This document shows, piece after piece, positions 9,122 through 18,340 of a stretch of 64,000 nucleotides of DNA. Position 1 is the first letter of the stretch, and the number at the start of each line of letters is the position of its first letter. The position numbers and the translations under genes are program-made. The stretch spans positions 186,001-250,000 of the forward strand of contig NZ_JFHL01000002.1 of NCBI RefSeq assembly GCF_003664995.1. The letters are read 5' to 3'. The notes beneath the pieces were generated by a model. It did no database searches. It was not told where the DNA came from and saw only the letters and a list, made by a program, of their open reading frames with translations. The stretch comes from Mesotoga sp. BH458_6_3_2_1. GTDB taxonomy: Bacteria > Thermotogota > Thermotogae > Petrotogales > Kosmotogaceae.

Positions 9122-9812
9122 CGATGAACCTTCGATCGTGGAACTCCTAACTTTCAATCTGAAGAAGGAGGGCTATGATGTACTTAAAGCCTATGATGCC
9201 GAAGAAGCATTGAAGATCGCCGAAGATAACGAAACAGACATGTTCATCGTCGATATTATGCTTCCTGGAATGGATGGATTCGAGCTGGTCAGAAATCTCA
9301 GAGCCACTGAAAAGTTCAGACAGACACCTGTGATTTTTTTGAGTGCCAAGAGTGAAGAATTCGACAAGGTGTTGGGGCTTGAGCTTGGCGCAGATGATTA
9401 CATCACTAAGCCATTCAGTGTAAGAGAAGTGTTAGCTAGAATCAGAGCAGTGTTTAGAAGAATTCAGCAAAGTGCTCAGGCAAAAGAGGAAAGGCCAAAG
9501 AAGATACTTGCCAGAGATCTTGAGATCGATACTGAGAAGTATGAAGTGAGAGTCAGGAACAGAATGGTAAGTCTCACTCCCTTGGAATTCGAGCTTCTAA
9601 GGTTCTTAGCCGAAAACGAGGGAAAAGTATTCAGTCGTGATGTTCTTCTCGACAAGCTCTGGGGATACGATTACTACGGCGATACCAGGACTGTTGACGT
9701 ACATATAAGAAGATTGAGAACGAAGATCGAAGAAGACGCTTCCAATCCGAAGTACATTATTACTGTTAGGGGCAAAGGTTACAAGTTTAGAGATCCCGGA
9801 AAGGAAGACTGA
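9093..9812 (+). CDS. Response regulator, OmpR/PhoB family
   Basis: A 239-residue two-component regulator. The receiver domain has the acidic pair D10-D11, phospho-acceptor D54 in VDIMLPGMDG, the conserved SAK and KPF with its Lys. The C-terminal winged helix contains LTPLEFELLRFL and the recognition segment DTRTVDVHIRRLRTKI, typical of PhoB-like DNA binding. The partner kinase starts four bases downstream. No phosphate transport genes are nearby, so the stimulus cannot be inferred from context. The ATG lies inside the radical SAM gene with AAGGAG about ten bases before it. Confidence 0.93.
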   Translation: MAKKSILVVDDEPSIVELLTFNLKKEGYDVLKAYDAEEALKIAEDNETDMFIVDIMLPGMDGFELVRNLRATEKFRQTPVIFLSAKSEEFDKVLGLELGADDYITKPFSVREVLARIRAVFRRIQQSAQAKEERPKKILARDLEIDTEKYEVRVRNRMVSLTPLEFELLRFLAENEGKVFSRDVLLDKLWGYDYYGDTRTVDVHIRRLRTKIEEDASNPKYIITVRGKGYKFRDPGKED

Positions 9813-9816
9813 TTCG

Positions 9817-11067
9817 TTGCTTTATGCTGTCCTCGCTACTGTTGCGGTGATAGCTTTTCTCTTTTTGATTCTGTTCAGACACGAAAAACAGAAAAATGAG
9901 AGATTAGAAGCCGCCAAAAGGCGCTTCGCGGATCTCGTTGAAGTTCCAAGAAGCGCCGAGTTTATCTTCATATATAAGAAGGTCCAGCAACTGGTCTCGA
10001 AAATCGAAGAGGATATGTCCTCTCTTAACGCCAGAATCGAGAATCTAGTCACAATTTTCGATAATCTTAGCGATGCCTTCTTGATAGTAGCAGAGGATGG
10101 AAAGATAGAATACGCAAACAAAGCCGCCCAAGAGCTTTCCAGCAAGCAAATTGTTGGAAGAAAAATAAGCGAAGGGATAGATAACTACTACATCGGTGAT
10201 TTGTTTGAAGATTCGGTTAGAACTCAGGAAAACCAGGAATCCGAGATAACTATATACTATCCCAAGAGAACAATAAGAGAGTGCAAAATAATGAGAGTGC
10301 CTCTTAAAAACGACGTTAGATACCTCATACTTTTGCGAGACATAACTAAAGAAAAGGAAGTCGAGGCAATGAGAAGAGACTTTGTTGCCAACGTTTCTCA
10401 CGAACTCAGGACACCCCTGACATCAATTCATGGGTATGCTGAAACGCTTGCTGAAGATGATCTTGAAGACAAAGAGACGGTCTACAGGTTCCTGTCAATT
10501 ATCGAAAACGAATCCGCCAGAATGACGAGACTGATCAACGATTTGCTTGATCTGGAGAAGCTTGAATCTGGTGAAGCCTCTTTCAGTAAGGAAGATGTCG
10601 AACTTGGAGAAGTAGTCAAGTATGTCATGAGGATTGTTGAACCGCTCGCAAACGAGAAAGATGTCTCTGTCAATGTTGACATGGAAGAGGGAATCTTTGT
10701 AGAGGGTGACTTTGACAGACTCGTACAGCTTCTTCTAAATCTGATTGATAACGCCGTTAAGTATACTTTTGCAAAGGAACACGGGCCGAGAGAGATCTGG
10801 CTGAGAGCTTTTGCGCAGAACAACCATGCGATGATAGAAGTGGAAGACACTGGAGTTGGGATACCTGAAGATTCTCTAAATCATATTTTCGAGCGCTTTT
10901 ATAGAGTAGATAAGGCACGATCTAGAAAGATGGGTGGTACCGGCTTGGGGCTGGCAATTACGAGGTTCATAATCGAGAAACACGGAGGCGCGATTTCTCT
11001 TGAAAGTGAATATGGAACGGGGACAATCATAAAGGTAAAGCTACCACTTAAGAAGGTGTTTGAATGA
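9817..11067 (+). CDS. Sensor histidine kinase, PhoR-like
   Basis: A 416-residue membrane kinase: one N-terminal helix (about 2-20), a linker helix, a PAS domain (about 75-175) with AEDGKIEYANKAAQEL, a HisKA domain with HELRTPL at H195, and a HATPase domain with NLIDNAVKY, DTGVGIP and GTGLGLAI boxes. With a single helix and no periplasmic loop it most likely senses an intracellular or membrane signal through PAS, as PhoR does. The TTG start 9817 is only moderately supported (GGAAAGGA about 13 bases upstream). It overlaps the next ATG as ATGA. Confidence 0.92.
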   Translation: MLYAVLATVAVIAFLFLILFRHEKQKNERLEAAKRRFADLVEVPRSAEFIFIYKKVQQLVSKIEEDMSSLNARIENLVTIFDNLSDAFLIVAEDGKIEYANKAAQELSSKQIVGRKISEGIDNYYIGDLFEDSVRTQENQESEITIYYPKRTIRECKIMRVPLKNDVRYLILLRDITKEKEVEAMRRDFVANVSHELRTPLTSIHGYAETLAEDDLEDKETVYRFLSIIENESARMTRLINDLLDLEKLESGEASFSKEDVELGEVVKYVMRIVEPLANEKDVSVNVDMEEGIFVEGDFDRLVQLLLNLIDNAVKYTFAKEHGPREIWLRAFAQNNHAMIEVEDTGVGIPEDSLNHIFERFYRVDKARSRKMGGTGLGLAITRFIIEKHGGAISLESEYGTGTIIKVKLPLKKVFE

Positions 11068-12365
11068 GGACATACGACATAATCATGAAAAAGCGAAACG
11101 GACTCCCGAACACAAAGGAAGAGCTTTGTTCTCTAATAAGGGGTTTTGTTAGTGGCGATGTGCCCGATTATCAGATGGCAGCATGGTTAATGTCAGTGTA
11201 TTTTAATCACCTAAATTCAGAAGAGAGATTCTATTTGACAGAAATAATGATTGATTCCGGAGAGAAGATTCAGCTTTCATCCATTAATGGCACGAAAGTA
11301 GATAAGCACTCTACTGGAGGTGTCGGGGACAAAGTGACATTGGTTGTTGGACCTATCGTTGCGGCTGCAGGTCTAGTCTTCGCCAAGTTATCTGGAAGAG
11401 GTCTGGGTCATACGGGTGGGACTATTGATAAACTTGAGTCAATTCCAGGGTTTGTGACTTCACTGAGTATTGAGGAGTTTGAGCAACAGTCAGAGCGGAT
11501 TGGAATTGCACTGGCCGGTCAGACTGCACAGGTTGCGTTAGCAGACAAGAAGCTGTACGCCTTGAGAGACGTTACTGCGACAGTTGATGAGATTTCACTT
11601 ATTGCCTCAAGTATAATGAGCAAGAAACTCGCAATCGATTCAGATGGAATACTGCTTGATGTCAAAATTGGGACAGGCGCCTTCATGAAGTGTCTAGAAG
11701 AAGCCAGAGAGCTTGCACTTGCTATGATCGATATAGGAAAGAGGAAGGGGAGGACGACAAAGGCTGTAATAAGCGATATGAATCAGCCTTTGGGGATCGC
11801 TGTCGGTAACTCGTTGGAAGTCGCAGAAGCAATAGAGACACTTAAGGGAGCCGGTCCCGGTGACTTCAGTCACCTTTGCAGAGTTATTGCGAGTCAGATG
11901 CTAGTAATTGGTGGCGTTGCAAATGTGAAAGATGCCGAAGAGGTTGTTGATCGTCTAATAGTCTCCGGAGAAGCAGTAAGCAAGTTCGATGAATTCGTCA
12001 GTGCTCAAGGTGGGCCTGAAGGTTTTTCAGAGCAGTATGACACATATTTCAGAAGAGCCGCTTTTGTGAAGGAAGTCAGATCTAGTTCCGATGGATATGT
12101 GAGATCTGTCGACGCAGAATCAATAGGGCTTATCTGTATGAGACTGGGTGCTGGAAGAGCGAAGAAGGAAGATGTCGTGGATCCTTCCGTGGGCTTGGAG
12201 GTCTTGAAGAAAATTGGAGATAGAGTCCAAGAGGGTGAGCCTATCGCAATAATTCATGTGAATAATGAAAATATGATTGAGAAGGAGATCGAAGCGATTA
12301 AAAAGAGCTTTGTGCTTTCAGAACAGAAGTCCACACCTCCTCCTATAGTCTACGAAGTGCTTTAA
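11064..12365 (+). CDS. Pyrimidine-nucleoside phosphorylase / thymidine phosphorylase
   Basis: Cleaves uridine, thymidine or deoxyuridine with phosphate to the free base plus (deoxy)ribose 1-phosphate. The 433 residues match the family length. The signature KHSTGGVGDKVTL is at about 79-91, and SGRGLGHTGGTIDKLESI is the glycine-rich phosphate-binding region. The C-terminal barrel-sandwich domain is also present (SSDGYVRSVDAESIG). The ATG overlaps the kinase stop as ATGA, so a salvage enzyme is cotranscribed with the two-component system. Uridine-accepting Pdp versus DeoA cannot be separated by eye. Confidence 0.93.
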   Translation: MRTYDIIMKKRNGLPNTKEELCSLIRGFVSGDVPDYQMAAWLMSVYFNHLNSEERFYLTEIMIDSGEKIQLSSINGTKVDKHSTGGVGDKVTLVVGPIVAAAGLVFAKLSGRGLGHTGGTIDKLESIPGFVTSLSIEEFEQQSERIGIALAGQTAQVALADKKLYALRDVTATVDEISLIASSIMSKKLAIDSDGILLDVKIGTGAFMKCLEEARELALAMIDIGKRKGRTTKAVISDMNQPLGIAVGNSLEVAEAIETLKGAGPGDFSHLCRVIASQMLVIGGVANVKDAEEVVDRLIVSGEAVSKFDEFVSAQGGPEGFSEQYDTYFRRAAFVKEVRSSSDGYVRSVDAESIGLICMRLGAGRAKKEDVVDPSVGLEVLKKIGDRVQEGEPIAIIHVNNENMIEKEIEAIKKSFVLSEQKSTPPPIVYEVL

Positions 12366-12377
12366 GGAGTGCATTCA

Positions 12378-14051
12378 ATGAGACGAATTTTCGTTATTTG
12401 TTTTCTGTTTCTTTCGTTCGTTTCCTCAGCAAAGAATCTGATTTATCTCGACGAAAGAGGACAGACGAGGGTATTTACTGATGCAGTAGTTACTGAGCGG
12501 TCTATGGATTTCGTTAAACTTGAAATAATTGGAGAGCTCATAAGGGGCGTAGTTGTTTCTCAGTCTCTTCGTCAGGAAGAGACAATAATGATTCTTCCTT
12601 CAGGGATCATCGTATCTCTCTCCCATGAGAATCAGAGGGCTACAGTCGAGTTTGGGAGCGAATTTGAAAACTCACTGATTATAAAAGACGACAAGGTCCA
12701 CGTCAACGCAGAATTGCTTGCGGCGATAACCGGTAAGTCTTTTTTCAGCGAAAGCGAGGCGCTGATACTTTATTCTCAGCCGCTAACTGTCAAAAGTATT
12801 GACAATCGGCAGGATTCAATATCGATAACGTTAGACAGAGATATACTTCCAGATTTTTTTACGATATGGTGGACTGGGAGCGGTTCGTTGGCCGTGACTC
12901 TAAGGCCCGCGAAGATTGATCCATTCCTGGCATATGATGGAATGACTGTGACCACGGGGAGGGGTTTCGTGAAGATATCTGCTGAGAAACCGTGGCCTGA
13001 CGTCGAGTATGAGATAAAGGGAAGAACGTTGATTCTTAGGGGAAAGAGTGGAATGGGGAGGACTATACAGCAGGAAACCAGTTTTGATTTTGATCTGAAC
13101 ATATTCGAATCCTATGCGGGCGGTCAGAAATTCACAATGTCCTTCCTTGAAATGAATAGTGCAAAGTTCTCTTTCGAAATTGAGCTTGCAAATGATAGAA
13201 TCTCCGGACTGGAAAAGGCAACTGACACTCTCAGAAGAAGCGGTGCGCAGATAATGATAAACGGTGGCTATTTCGATCAGAATCAGAATCTTCCTATCGG
13301 TCTTCTTGTGAGAAATGGAGAGGTCCTCGGACTCCCTACTCTTGGTAGACCCGCAATTTACTTCACTGAGGAGGGCAGAGTCCACGTTTCCAGGATGGAC
13401 ATAATCTATCTGGCAAGATTCGATGACCGTTTTGTACAGATCACGGGAGTCAATTCTCCGTACAGAGGAGAGGCGGTTCTATACACTGACGAATACCGTA
13501 ACGGTATCCCAGAATTTGACGACTTCGTTTACCTTTCAATAAGAGACGGTAGGATAATTAGCAAGGGTTTTGTTTCTAGAGTGGAGAAGGGCTTAGATGT
13601 TCTCGTTCTTTCACCTTCATCGCTTCAGAAAATATCGGATTCAGTCTCAGTGGGTAGAGCAGTTTCGCTGGAGCTTCTGAATTCCTATGGCGAGAGGATA
13701 ACGGGAGCCGTCGAAGGTGGACCAATGATCATACATAATAGTAGGCCGGTCACTGATTACGAAAGGAACTACTATTCAGCATCGCTTCTTGATGTCAGAG
13801 CTCCAAGAACACTTGTTGGAGTAAAAGTGACTGGGGAAGTTGTTTTTATAGTGATCGACGGCTACCAACAGAGCAGCTATGGCTTAACTTTCAAAGAGAT
13901 GATAGAATTTTTCAAAGACAAGGGATTCTTTTCCTTGATGTGTCTTGATGGTGGGAAGTCTTCTGTAATGTCTGTGAATGGTGAAATAATCAACTCACCT
14001 TCTTCAGGAGTGCCTTCTCTACCCGTAATTATTACTGGGTCGCGTAAATAG
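12378..14051 (+). CDS. Exported phosphodiester glycosidase-domain protein (NAGPA/DUF2233)
   Basis: A 557-residue secreted protein. Residues 1-18 are a signal peptide (RRIFVICFLFLSFVSSA). The middle region (about 130-230) is beta-rich and AMIN-like. The C-terminal 320 residues are a phosphodiester glycosidase domain of the NAGPA type, recognised by MINGGYF, RAPRTLVGV and the closing LDGGKSSVM segment. Family members act on N-acetylglucosamine-1-phosphodiesters or related cell-envelope polymers; the substrate here is unknown. AAGGAG (12364-12369) is eight bases before ATG 12378, which is preferred over GTG 12369. Confidence 0.82.
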   Translation: MRRIFVICFLFLSFVSSAKNLIYLDERGQTRVFTDAVVTERSMDFVKLEIIGELIRGVVVSQSLRQEETIMILPSGIIVSLSHENQRATVEFGSEFENSLIIKDDKVHVNAELLAAITGKSFFSESEALILYSQPLTVKSIDNRQDSISITLDRDILPDFFTIWWTGSGSLAVTLRPAKIDPFLAYDGMTVTTGRGFVKISAEKPWPDVEYEIKGRTLILRGKSGMGRTIQQETSFDFDLNIFESYAGGQKFTMSFLEMNSAKFSFEIELANDRISGLEKATDTLRRSGAQIMINGGYFDQNQNLPIGLLVRNGEVLGLPTLGRPAIYFTEEGRVHVSRMDIIYLARFDDRFVQITGVNSPYRGEAVLYTDEYRNGIPEFDDFVYLSIRDGRIISKGFVSRVEKGLDVLVLSPSSLQKISDSVSVGRAVSLELLNSYGERITGAVEGGPMIIHNSRPVTDYERNYYSASLLDVRAPRTLVGVKVTGEVVFIVIDGYQQSSYGLTFKEMIEFFKDKGFFSLMCLDGGKSSVMSVNGEIINSPSSGVPSLPVIITGSRK

Positions 14052-14079
14052 ATTGAAATAGATTTGGAGGTGGTCAGAT

Positions 14080-16152
14080 ATGGACAAGATTCCGATCGAT
14101 GCCAAAAGAGACATTACACTCATTGGGCACCACGGGTCTGGTAAAACTCAAATTGTTGATGCCATGCTTTTCAATGCAAAGTTAATCGATCGAATAGGCA
14201 TCCTGGCAACTGATTCTGAAGAAGTTGAAAAAGAGAAGAAAGCAAGTTTCTCTATGGGAGTCACAAGTTTACCCCATAACGACAGCAGAATCTATGTTAT
14301 CGATACCCCTGGCATGTCGGATTTCTATGCGGAGACTGCAAGCGGCATCTTTGCGTCAGAGAATATTGTGGCGGTCATAAACTCAACAGCCGGGCTAGAG
14401 ATACAGACCGAGAGGTTTGGGACAATCGCAAAAGAGCTTGGAAAAGGAGTAATTGCGTTCTTCAACATGATGGACAAGGAAAGAGCCGGCTATGAAGAGA
14501 CCCTTACAGACGTCGCAGACACTTTTGAAAGAACTCCAGTCCTCGTTCAGCTACCGATAGGACGAGAAAACGACTTCAGAGGTCTAGTAGATCTTGTGAA
14601 GATGAGGGCATTTATTGTTGAAGACGGAGGAAGATGCAGTGAAGAAGATATCCCCGCGGATCTGCAGTCTTCTGCCGCAGAGGCAAGAACAAAAATGATT
14701 GAGGATATCGTCCAGAACGATGAAGAACTGATGATGAAGTATCTGGAGGGAGAAGAACTCTCGACCGAAGAACTGCTTTCAGCCTTCAGGAAGGCCTACC
14801 TGGCGAATGAAGTAATACCGGTCCTTCTAGGTTCGGCCGCTAAGAATATTGGAATTCAGCAGCTCCTGGAGTTCGTGATTGAAGTAGGGAGAAAACCTTC
14901 TGAGACTTCTGCGAAGCCGGCTAAACTTCTCTCTGGAGAAAGAATTGAAGTCAAGCCCACAGAAGAGGAACCTCTTGTGGCTTACATCTTTAAGTCTGTC
15001 GTTGATCCGTTCGTTGGGAAGCTTACTTTTATGAAGGTACTCTCCGGTACTCTGAAGCAGGGGGACTCCTTCGTTGTTGTCGATCAGGATTCCTCTGAGA
15101 AGGTTGGTCACGTCATGTTACCAGAGGGTACAAAGGAAATTGAGGTAGATGAGGCAACGGTTGGAGATATAGTCAAGCTGAGCAAACTGAAGAAAAGCGC
15201 CGCAGGAAACACTGTGGCTCACAAGGATAGACAGCTGACGCTTGAGCTTCCTTTGATGCCTGAACCGATGATTTCGAAGTCGATTCAGCCGAAATCAAAG
15301 GGAGACATAGATAAGATAAGCGGAGGTTTAGCAAGACTGGCTGAATCCGACCCGACTTTTAAGTGGGAAAATGATCCCGAAACCAATGAAACGGTTATCA
15401 GCGGTCTTGGTTCTGTGCATCTCGAAATAATGATAGAAAGGCTGAAGAAACTTTTCTCTGTAGATGTCGAAGTTGGAAAACCAAAGATTGCATACAGAGA
15501 GACTGTCAGGAAGACTGTTGAAGCTGAATATAAGCACAAGAAACAGACCGGGGGACATGGTCAGTATGGACATGTTCAGATAAAGATTGAGCCAAATGAG
15601 CGTGGCGGTGGTTTTGAGTTTATAGATAAAATCGTTGGTGGGGTTGTTCCAAAGAATTACATACCTGCTGTCGAGAAGGGTGTAGTTGAGGCAATGAAGA
15701 AGGGCGTGCTGGCTTCTTATCCAGTAGTCGATTCGAAAGTAACGCTATTCTACGGTTCTTACCATGATGTAGATTCTTCAGATATGTCTTTCCAGATAGC
15801 TGGCAGGCAGGCGTTCAAGAATGGCATGGGAGAAGCCAATCCCGTAATTCTTGAACCTTTGATGGATGTAGATGTCTTCGTTCCCGAAGAAGCGACAGGG
15901 GACATAATGGGTGAGATAACTTCTAGAAGGGGCAGACCAATGGGCATGGAACCTCAAGGGAAGGGTACTTCGAAAGTCGTTGCTCAGGTACCACTTGCGG
16001 AAATGCTTGATTTTGCAAACAAGTTAAGCTCCATAACCAGCGGGCGAGGTTACTTTACTATGAGATTCAATGGTTATCAGGAAACGCCGCCCGACGTCCA
16101 GCAGAAAATCATTTTGGAGAGACAAAGAGAGCTCGAAGAACAGCAGAAGTAG
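14080..16152 (+). CDS. Elongation factor G-like GTPase (EF-G paralogue)
   Basis: A 690-residue translational GTPase with all five EF-G domains. G1 is GHHGSGKT (about 17-24), G3 is DTPGM and G4 is NMMD, where canonical EF-G has NKMD. Domain IV begins near KKQTGGHGQYGHVQI and domain V ends the protein. It is not in a str operon and belongs to the EF-G-like (EF-G2) group found in Thermotogota and other phyla. That group may act in ribosome recycling or under stress rather than as the main translocase. An AGGTGG ribosome site precedes ATG 14080. A strong terminator follows. Confidence 0.88.
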   Translation: MDKIPIDAKRDITLIGHHGSGKTQIVDAMLFNAKLIDRIGILATDSEEVEKEKKASFSMGVTSLPHNDSRIYVIDTPGMSDFYAETASGIFASENIVAVINSTAGLEIQTERFGTIAKELGKGVIAFFNMMDKERAGYEETLTDVADTFERTPVLVQLPIGRENDFRGLVDLVKMRAFIVEDGGRCSEEDIPADLQSSAAEARTKMIEDIVQNDEELMMKYLEGEELSTEELLSAFRKAYLANEVIPVLLGSAAKNIGIQQLLEFVIEVGRKPSETSAKPAKLLSGERIEVKPTEEEPLVAYIFKSVVDPFVGKLTFMKVLSGTLKQGDSFVVVDQDSSEKVGHVMLPEGTKEIEVDEATVGDIVKLSKLKKSAAGNTVAHKDRQLTLELPLMPEPMISKSIQPKSKGDIDKISGGLARLAESDPTFKWENDPETNETVISGLGSVHLEIMIERLKKLFSVDVEVGKPKIAYRETVRKTVEAEYKHKKQTGGHGQYGHVQIKIEPNERGGGFEFIDKIVGGVVPKNYIPAVEKGVVEAMKKGVLASYPVVDSKVTLFYGSYHDVDSSDMSFQIAGRQAFKNGMGEANPVILEPLMDVDVFVPEEATGDIMGEITSRRGRPMGMEPQGKGTSKVVAQVPLAEMLDFANKLSSITSGRGYFTMRFNGYQETPPDVQQKIILERQRELEEQQK

Positions 16153-16170
16153 TAGCGAGACAGTAATTCA

Positions 16171-16197
16171 AGCGGGGGTTATCCCCCGCTTTCTTTT
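16171..16197 (+). terminator. Rho-independent terminator after the EF-G-like gene
   Basis: AGCGGGGG (16171-16178) pairs with CCCCCGCT (16183-16190) around a TTAT loop and is followed by TTCTTTT. It ends the transcription unit that began upstream. Confidence 0.92.
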
Positions 16198-16256
16198 GAA
16201 CGGTAGTTGAGTGATAAATGTCATAGACTTAAGACTTCAGAAACCTGGAGGGTAAA

Positions 16257-16535
16257 ATGCATGTGGGTTACATGACATATCTGTTACGGCTATATGGGGT
16301 CGGTTCTCTGAAGGAGAAGCGTGCGGTAATTAGACCTCTAATCAGTGATCTCAGAAAAAACTTCAACGCTTCTGTCGTCGAAACCGGTAAACATGATTCG
16401 AAGAAGGAGGCGGAATTAACGGTAAGCATAGTTGCAAACGAGAGAGGTGAATTAGATTCACTCTTCCAATCGGTTTGGCAGCGCATTATCTGGAATGGCA
16501 TTGAGATCATCGGAGAGAATGGAGAGATTTGGTGA
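16257..16535 (+). CDS. DUF503 family protein
   Basis: A 92-residue protein of the DUF503 (YlxP-like) family. It is recognised by GSLKEKRAVIRPLISDLRKNFNASV, the compact alpha-beta pattern and the HDSKKEAEL segment. In Firmicutes the homologue sits beside infB and rbfA and is linked to ribosome or 16S maturation, but no biochemical role is established. GGAGGG at 16247-16252 precedes ATG 16257. It starts a new unit after the terminator at 16197. A weak promoter is possible in 16207-16235 (TTGAGT, 17 bases, TAAGAC). Confidence 0.85.
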   Translation: MHVGYMTYLLRLYGVGSLKEKRAVIRPLISDLRKNFNASVVETGKHDSKKEAELTVSIVANERGELDSLFQSVWQRIIWNGIEIIGENGEIW

Positions 16536-16551
16536 GAAGTGGAGGTGAAAA

Positions 16552-17775
16552 ATGAGAAAGGGAATTACTTTTGCAATACTTATTTTTCTTGCGGTTGTTT
16601 CGTTTTCCGAACAGCTTTATATTTTCAACGGATTCTCGATTTTGACGGGAGAGCTGACATTTGAGGGGGGAGTAGCTGTCATAGAAGTGCCGTTTGGGGT
16701 CCAGGTCTCTCCTGAGACTCTTTCGGTGCTGGATGTGCCGAAAAGCACCGTGATCAACTTCATTCCCGGTGATAGTGTTCAGTCACTATATGAGAAGAGC
16801 ATCGGAAAGGAAATCAAGTACTTTTTTGACGATGGAAGAGTTGAAATGCTCGAAGTTATCTCCTCGTTTCCTGTCTTCAGAAATTCTTACGGAGAGATTC
16901 TTGTTAATCCAAAAGGTTCTCCTGTTTTCACCGGAGAATTCAATCCTAATGGTCAGTTTTTGCTAACCGCTCCCGATAGTTTCAATGGGCGTTCATCCTT
17001 TGCATACCAAATGAGAAACAACAGCTGGACCGTGAAGTACTCCCTGTCACTAGAAGATTTTATGATTACCGGTCTTATGGTCGTCTATTTGGAGTTTGAT
17101 ACTGAAGGCAACGTGACTCTGGTTTCTTCTAATCCAAGCTACGGCTATGCGATGAGAGAGATGGCAGCTAAGGCAGCAAATGAATCTTACTCAGTATCTC
17201 CCGCTACTTCCGATGCGGAAACTAGACTCTACGACATTTCTGTCCCGTTGAAACGCGGGACCAACCACATTGCTTTCCTCTGCGAGGTGTTTGCTGGAAA
17301 GAAGAGACTCGTGTTCAGAGCCAACAGAGGGGAAAGCGGCTTCTCCGGTGTCGATATAGATGTATCTTTGGACGAAGTACCGATTGATCTCCCATCTGGA
17401 AACATAGAGATCTGGAGTGGTTCAGTATATATTGGATCTGCTGGAATAGGCAACATAGCGGCTGGGGAAAGCATTACTCTGCAAAGCATCGCCAGATCGA
17501 TCGAGATCACAGGTAGAAGGAGCTCAGTAACAACGAAAGTTGATTCCAGTCACAGATATTACAAAAACACGTATTATTTGAGAAACCTTTCAGAGGAAAC
17601 AATAGATGTGGAAATCGAGGACTATCTTGGTCAAAACGCTGATCAGTTTCTCACAAACTTCGGAGGCAGATTCGAATATGTAAAGGAATCGGGAATTTGG
17701 TCTGCCACAATCTCAGTCAAACCAAATGAGACAGCGGAGGTTGAGATTGAATATCGAATACGATACGCTAATTGA
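16552..17775 (+). CDS. Exported protein of unknown function (possibly DUF4139-like)
   Basis: A 407-residue protein with a signal peptide (about 1-19, cleavage near SFS-EQ) and otherwise beta-rich sequence. I do not recognise it firmly. The arrangement of a central YQMRNNSWTVKYSLSLEDF segment and repeated strand patterns ending in NPNETAEVEIEYRIRY-like text resembles the DUF4139 beta domain. That domain often pairs with a coiled coil, which is missing here. GGAGGTG precedes ATG 16552. The last 29 bases overlap the YqeK-like gene. It is probably periplasmic or outer-sheath (toga) associated; this is inference from the signal peptide only. Confidence 0.7.
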   Translation: MRKGITFAILIFLAVVSFSEQLYIFNGFSILTGELTFEGGVAVIEVPFGVQVSPETLSVLDVPKSTVINFIPGDSVQSLYEKSIGKEIKYFFDDGRVEMLEVISSFPVFRNSYGEILVNPKGSPVFTGEFNPNGQFLLTAPDSFNGRSSFAYQMRNNSWTVKYSLSLEDFMITGLMVVYLEFDTEGNVTLVSSNPSYGYAMREMAAKAANESYSVSPATSDAETRLYDISVPLKRGTNHIAFLCEVFAGKKRLVFRANRGESGFSGVDIDVSLDEVPIDLPSGNIEIWSGSVYIGSAGIGNIAAGESITLQSIARSIEITGRRSSVTTKVDSSHRYYKNTYYLRNLSEETIDVEIEDYLGQNADQFLTNFGGRFEYVKESGIWSATISVKPNETAEVEIEYRIRYAN

Positions 17776-18340
17776 AGTTGTCCGAGACAAAGCAAGAAAA
17801 ATGTGTTCCGAAGAGAGACTGAAGCACGTTTTTGGAGTAGAAAGACTCGCAAGGAAGCTAAGCAGAATACACGGTATTGATTCTTCAAAGGCTGGGTTAG
17901 TCGCTGTTTCGCACGATATCTTTCGGGATCATGATGAAGACGAGCTCCTACGCTTGTCGGTTTTCTACGGAATAGAAGCCACGGAGATCGAGAGAAATGC
18001 TCCGGTTCTTCTTCATGGCAAAATAGCAGCCTTTCATCTGAGGGAAGAACACGGCGTGCAAGAAGACGTTTTTCAGGCTTTGTACTGGCATGTAAGCGGA
18101 GTCCCGGGTATGACTCTTCTAGGAAAAATACTTATGATTTCGGATATTGGCGAGGAAGGTAGATCCTTTCCAGAAGCCCTTCAGATTCGGAAAGCGGCTG
18201 AGGTCGATCTAGAAAAATCATTTGCTGACGTGATAAGATTGAAGATAGCATGGGCCATTAATACAGGCAGTCTTTTGCTTCCCGAGACTGTATGGACGTG
18301 GAATGAATTGCTTGGAGGTGCCAATCATGTCTCTAATTAA
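17747..18340 (+). CDS. HD-domain hydrolase, YqeK-like
   Basis: A 197-residue HD-superfamily protein. The H...D pattern is KHVFGVERLAR, then AVSHDIFRD (the HD pair) and later LLHGKIAAF. It resembles YqeK, a symmetrical diadenosine tetraphosphatase that hydrolyses Ap4A to ADP, and the downstream LCP gene matches the yqeK-LCP order seen in several phyla. The expected rsfS is not next. TTG 17747 is preferred because AGCGGAGG (17733-17740) lies six bases upstream; ATG 17726 would overlap it. The gene sits in an operon with its neighbours. Confidence 0.75.
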   Translation: MNIEYDTLIEVVRDKARKMCSEERLKHVFGVERLARKLSRIHGIDSSKAGLVAVSHDIFRDHDEDELLRLSVFYGIEATEIERNAPVLLHGKIAAFHLREEHGVQEDVFQALYWHVSGVPGMTLLGKILMISDIGEEGRSFPEALQIRKAAEVDLEKSFADVIRLKIAWAINTGSLLLPETVWTWNELLGGANHVSN

